Shown: piece by piece, positions 7,006-7,908 of the stretch
Numbering within the stretch: the first letter of the stretch is position 1
Layout of the letters: every line of letters begins with the position of its first letter
NCBI GenBank assembly: GCA_949747745.1
Contig: CATKFT010000114.1
Coordinates: 1-7,908, forward strand
Direction: 5' to 3'
DNA: 7,908 nt
Source of the DNA: an uncultured Clostridia bacterium
Lineage (GTDB): Bacteria > Bacillota_A > Clostridia > TANB77 > CAG-508
Translations under genes and position numbers: made by a program
The notes under the pieces: model-generated
The model's database searches: none
The model's input: the letters and a program-made list of their open reading frames with translations, nothing else
Told to the model about the DNA's origin: nothing

Positions 7006-7364
7006 AAGAAAGATTAGTAGGGTTATTGGGAGGCCGTGCAGCAGAGAAAATAGCACTAAATGATATATCGACAGGAGCAAGAAATGATATACAAGTAGCA
7101 ACTGAAATTGCAAAAGATATGGTTACAGCATATGGTATGAGTGAAACATTAGGTCCAATTTCACTAGAAAATAATGAGAATTTAGCAGTTTTTGGGCAAA
7201 ATATAGAAGATGCAATAGGAGTAGAAGTAAAAACATTAATTGATACAGCTTATAATCAAGCAATTAGAATATTATCACAAAATACAGATAAACTACAAAT
7301 TCTTGCAGAAATGTTATTAGAAAAAGAAACTGTAACTGCTGAGGAGTTTGAAGAGATATTTTAG
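6957..7364 (+). CDS. ftsH: ATP-dependent zinc metalloprotease FtsH, C-terminal part (frameshifted)
   Basis: Remainder of the FtsH protease domain. It includes GLLGGRAAEKIAL and DISTGARNDIQVATEIAKDM, where Asp44 of this segment is expected to be the third zinc ligand, then the usual AYGMSETLGP and the C-terminal helix ending TAEEFEEIF. The frame is already open upstream, and the homologous sequence begins at 6945 with GGYT. The ATG at 6957 is therefore just an internal Met, and only a poor GGGCGG lies before it. Joined to the first part by dropping two bases (cg at 6943-6944, or the equivalent), the protein would be about 595 residues, normal for FtsH. The reading frame is otherwise clean, with no other decay. 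That points to a recent mutation or a sequence error rather than an old pseudogene. A terminator hairpin begins 32 bases after the stop. Confidence 0.88.
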   Translation: MYKTNEDKFYRSKTELEERLVGLLGGRAAEKIALNDISTGARNDIQVATEIAKDMVTAYGMSETLGPISLENNENLAVFGQNIEDAIGVEVKTLIDTAYNQAIRILSQNTDKLQILAEMLLEKETVTAEEFEEIF

Positions 7365-7395
7365 ATATTAAAAATTTTATAAACAAGAAATATAT

Positions 7396-7456
7396 GATAA
7401 TAGCTAAGACCGAAAAGAACCACATAATGTGGTTTTTTTCGGTTTTGGCTATTATT
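7396..7456 (+). terminator. Long terminator hairpin between ftsH and the convergent gene
   Basis: Positions 7396-7424 pair with 7428-7456 through 29 consecutive pairs, four of them G-U, closed by a TAA loop at 7425-7427. The core is CCGAAAAGAACCACA against TGTGGTTTTTTTCGG, and the right arm holds a run of seven T. It ends ftsH transcription and, being almost symmetric, probably also stops the convergent - strand gene, whose stop codon (7452-7454) lies inside it. Confidence 0.85.
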
Positions 7457-7820
7457 TGGAAATAGGCGGAATATAAATTATTTCATTTTTTAATTTTTCG
7501 GCTGTATCTGAATATATTGCTGCATTCACTTTGATGCCAAAGGACTGAAATAGGTTTGTCATTTCAGAGGTAAGTTCTTCTACAAACTTTTCAACACAGA
7601 TGAGTTTGTATACATAACCTGTACCTGGCAATTCTAAAGTGCCATTTTTGGATAGTTTTTTTGGATCCAATTTATCTGTTGCAATATGCAACTGATTTAC
7701 AGGGATCCTAAAAACATCAAAAACTCCGTTCTCATCATATAAGCCATCTTTTCTTTGATGAGGTAAAACCAATAAATGTTCAGTCCGAAATGCCCAAATA
7801 TCATTATATAGTATAGCCAT
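7452..7820 (-). CDS. Hypothetical protein, 122 residues
   Basis: I do not recognise this protein. It starts MAILYNDIWAFRTEHLL, contains GTGYVYKLICVEKF and ends IIYIPPISK. It has no membrane helix or signal peptide and looks like a small soluble alpha/beta protein. I prefer the ATG at 7820 to the GTG at 7835. GAGG (7830-7833) lies nine bases before the ATG, whereas the GTG sits within that ribosome binding site and only about 13 bases from the expected transcription start. The gene is real: it has a good promoter, a ribosome binding site and a terminator. Codon use (CGG, CAG, TTG, GGC, ATC, TCC, CCG) is unlike the A-ending habit of the neighbours, and the gene is visibly richer in G and C. It converges on ftsH and shares the terminator hairpin. 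It is probably an acquired accessory gene; function unknown. Confidence 0.75.
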   Translation of the reverse strand: MAILYNDIWAFRTEHLLVLPHQRKDGLYDENGVFDVFRIPVNQLHIATDKLDPKKLSKNGTLELPGTGYVYKLICVEKFVEELTSEMTNLFQSFGIKVNAAIYSDTAEKLKNEIIYIPPISK

Positions 7821-7829
7821 AAAATTATA

Positions 7830-7833
7830 CCTC
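7830..7833 (-). promoter_or_regulatory. Ribosome binding site of the - strand gene
   Basis: On the - strand GAGG (within AGTGAGG) stands nine bases before the ATG at 7820. It decides the start, because the upstream GTG at 7835 overlaps this site and has no ribosome binding site of its own. Confidence 0.65.
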
Positions 7834-7854
7834 ACTTTCTTGTGTTATATATAT

Positions 7855-7883
7855 ATTATACTATTTTATTTAAATAAATGCAA
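7855..7883 (-). promoter_or_regulatory. Sigma-A type promoter of the - strand gene
   Basis: On the - strand, TTGCAT (7883-7878) is the -35 box and TATAAT (7860-7855) a perfect -10 box, separated by exactly 17 AT-rich bases. The expected transcription start near 7848 gives a leader of about 27 bases, enough for the GAGG site and the ATG at 7820. Confidence 0.75.
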
Positions 7884-7908
7884 TGATTTACATAAAATAA
7901 AAAGAAAA

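Overview
The window is about 7.9 kb of AT-rich DNA that looks like a Firmicute chromosome, most likely Clostridia. Four lines of evidence support this. Codons mostly end in A or T, with AGA for Arg and ATA for Ile. Ribosome binding sites of the AAAGGA/AGGGAG type stand at the expected distance. There is a class A penicillin-binding protein with a Cys-rich, Ig-like C-terminal extension. There is also a DUF1189-type membrane protein. Trp is TGG and TGA is not read through, so the standard bacterial code fits.

Layout on the + strand: (1) positions 1-2667, a bifunctional peptidoglycan synthase (PBP1A type) whose real start lies before the window; (2) 2668-2931, a 264-base gap holding a nested set of inverted repeats that could fold as a structured RNA or leader just before cysS; (3) 2932-4317, cysteinyl-tRNA synthetase; (4) 4327-4362, a small hairpin that reuses an 11-base string from the cysS leader; (5) 4378-5473, a DUF1189-like membrane protein split in two by a one-base frame change near 4642; (6) 5474-5574, a short gap with a strikingly GC-rich hairpin; (7) 5575-7364, the membrane AAA+ metalloprotease FtsH, split by a two-base frame change near 6943, between the HEAGH motif and the third zinc ligand; (8) 7396-7456, a 29-pair terminator hairpin.

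A convergent gene follows on the - strand (7452-7820). It encodes a 122-residue protein I do not recognise. It has its own near-consensus promoter and a codon usage visibly different from its neighbours, so it looks like an accessory, possibly acquired, gene.

The main genes are housekeeping: cell-wall synthesis, tRNA charging and membrane protein quality control. No mobile element, CRISPR array, tRNA or rRNA was seen. The points most worth checking are the two frame disruptions, which share the local string CTCGG; the structured region before cysS; the very long terminator hairpin, whose G-U pairs show which strand it serves; and the orphan gene at the right end.
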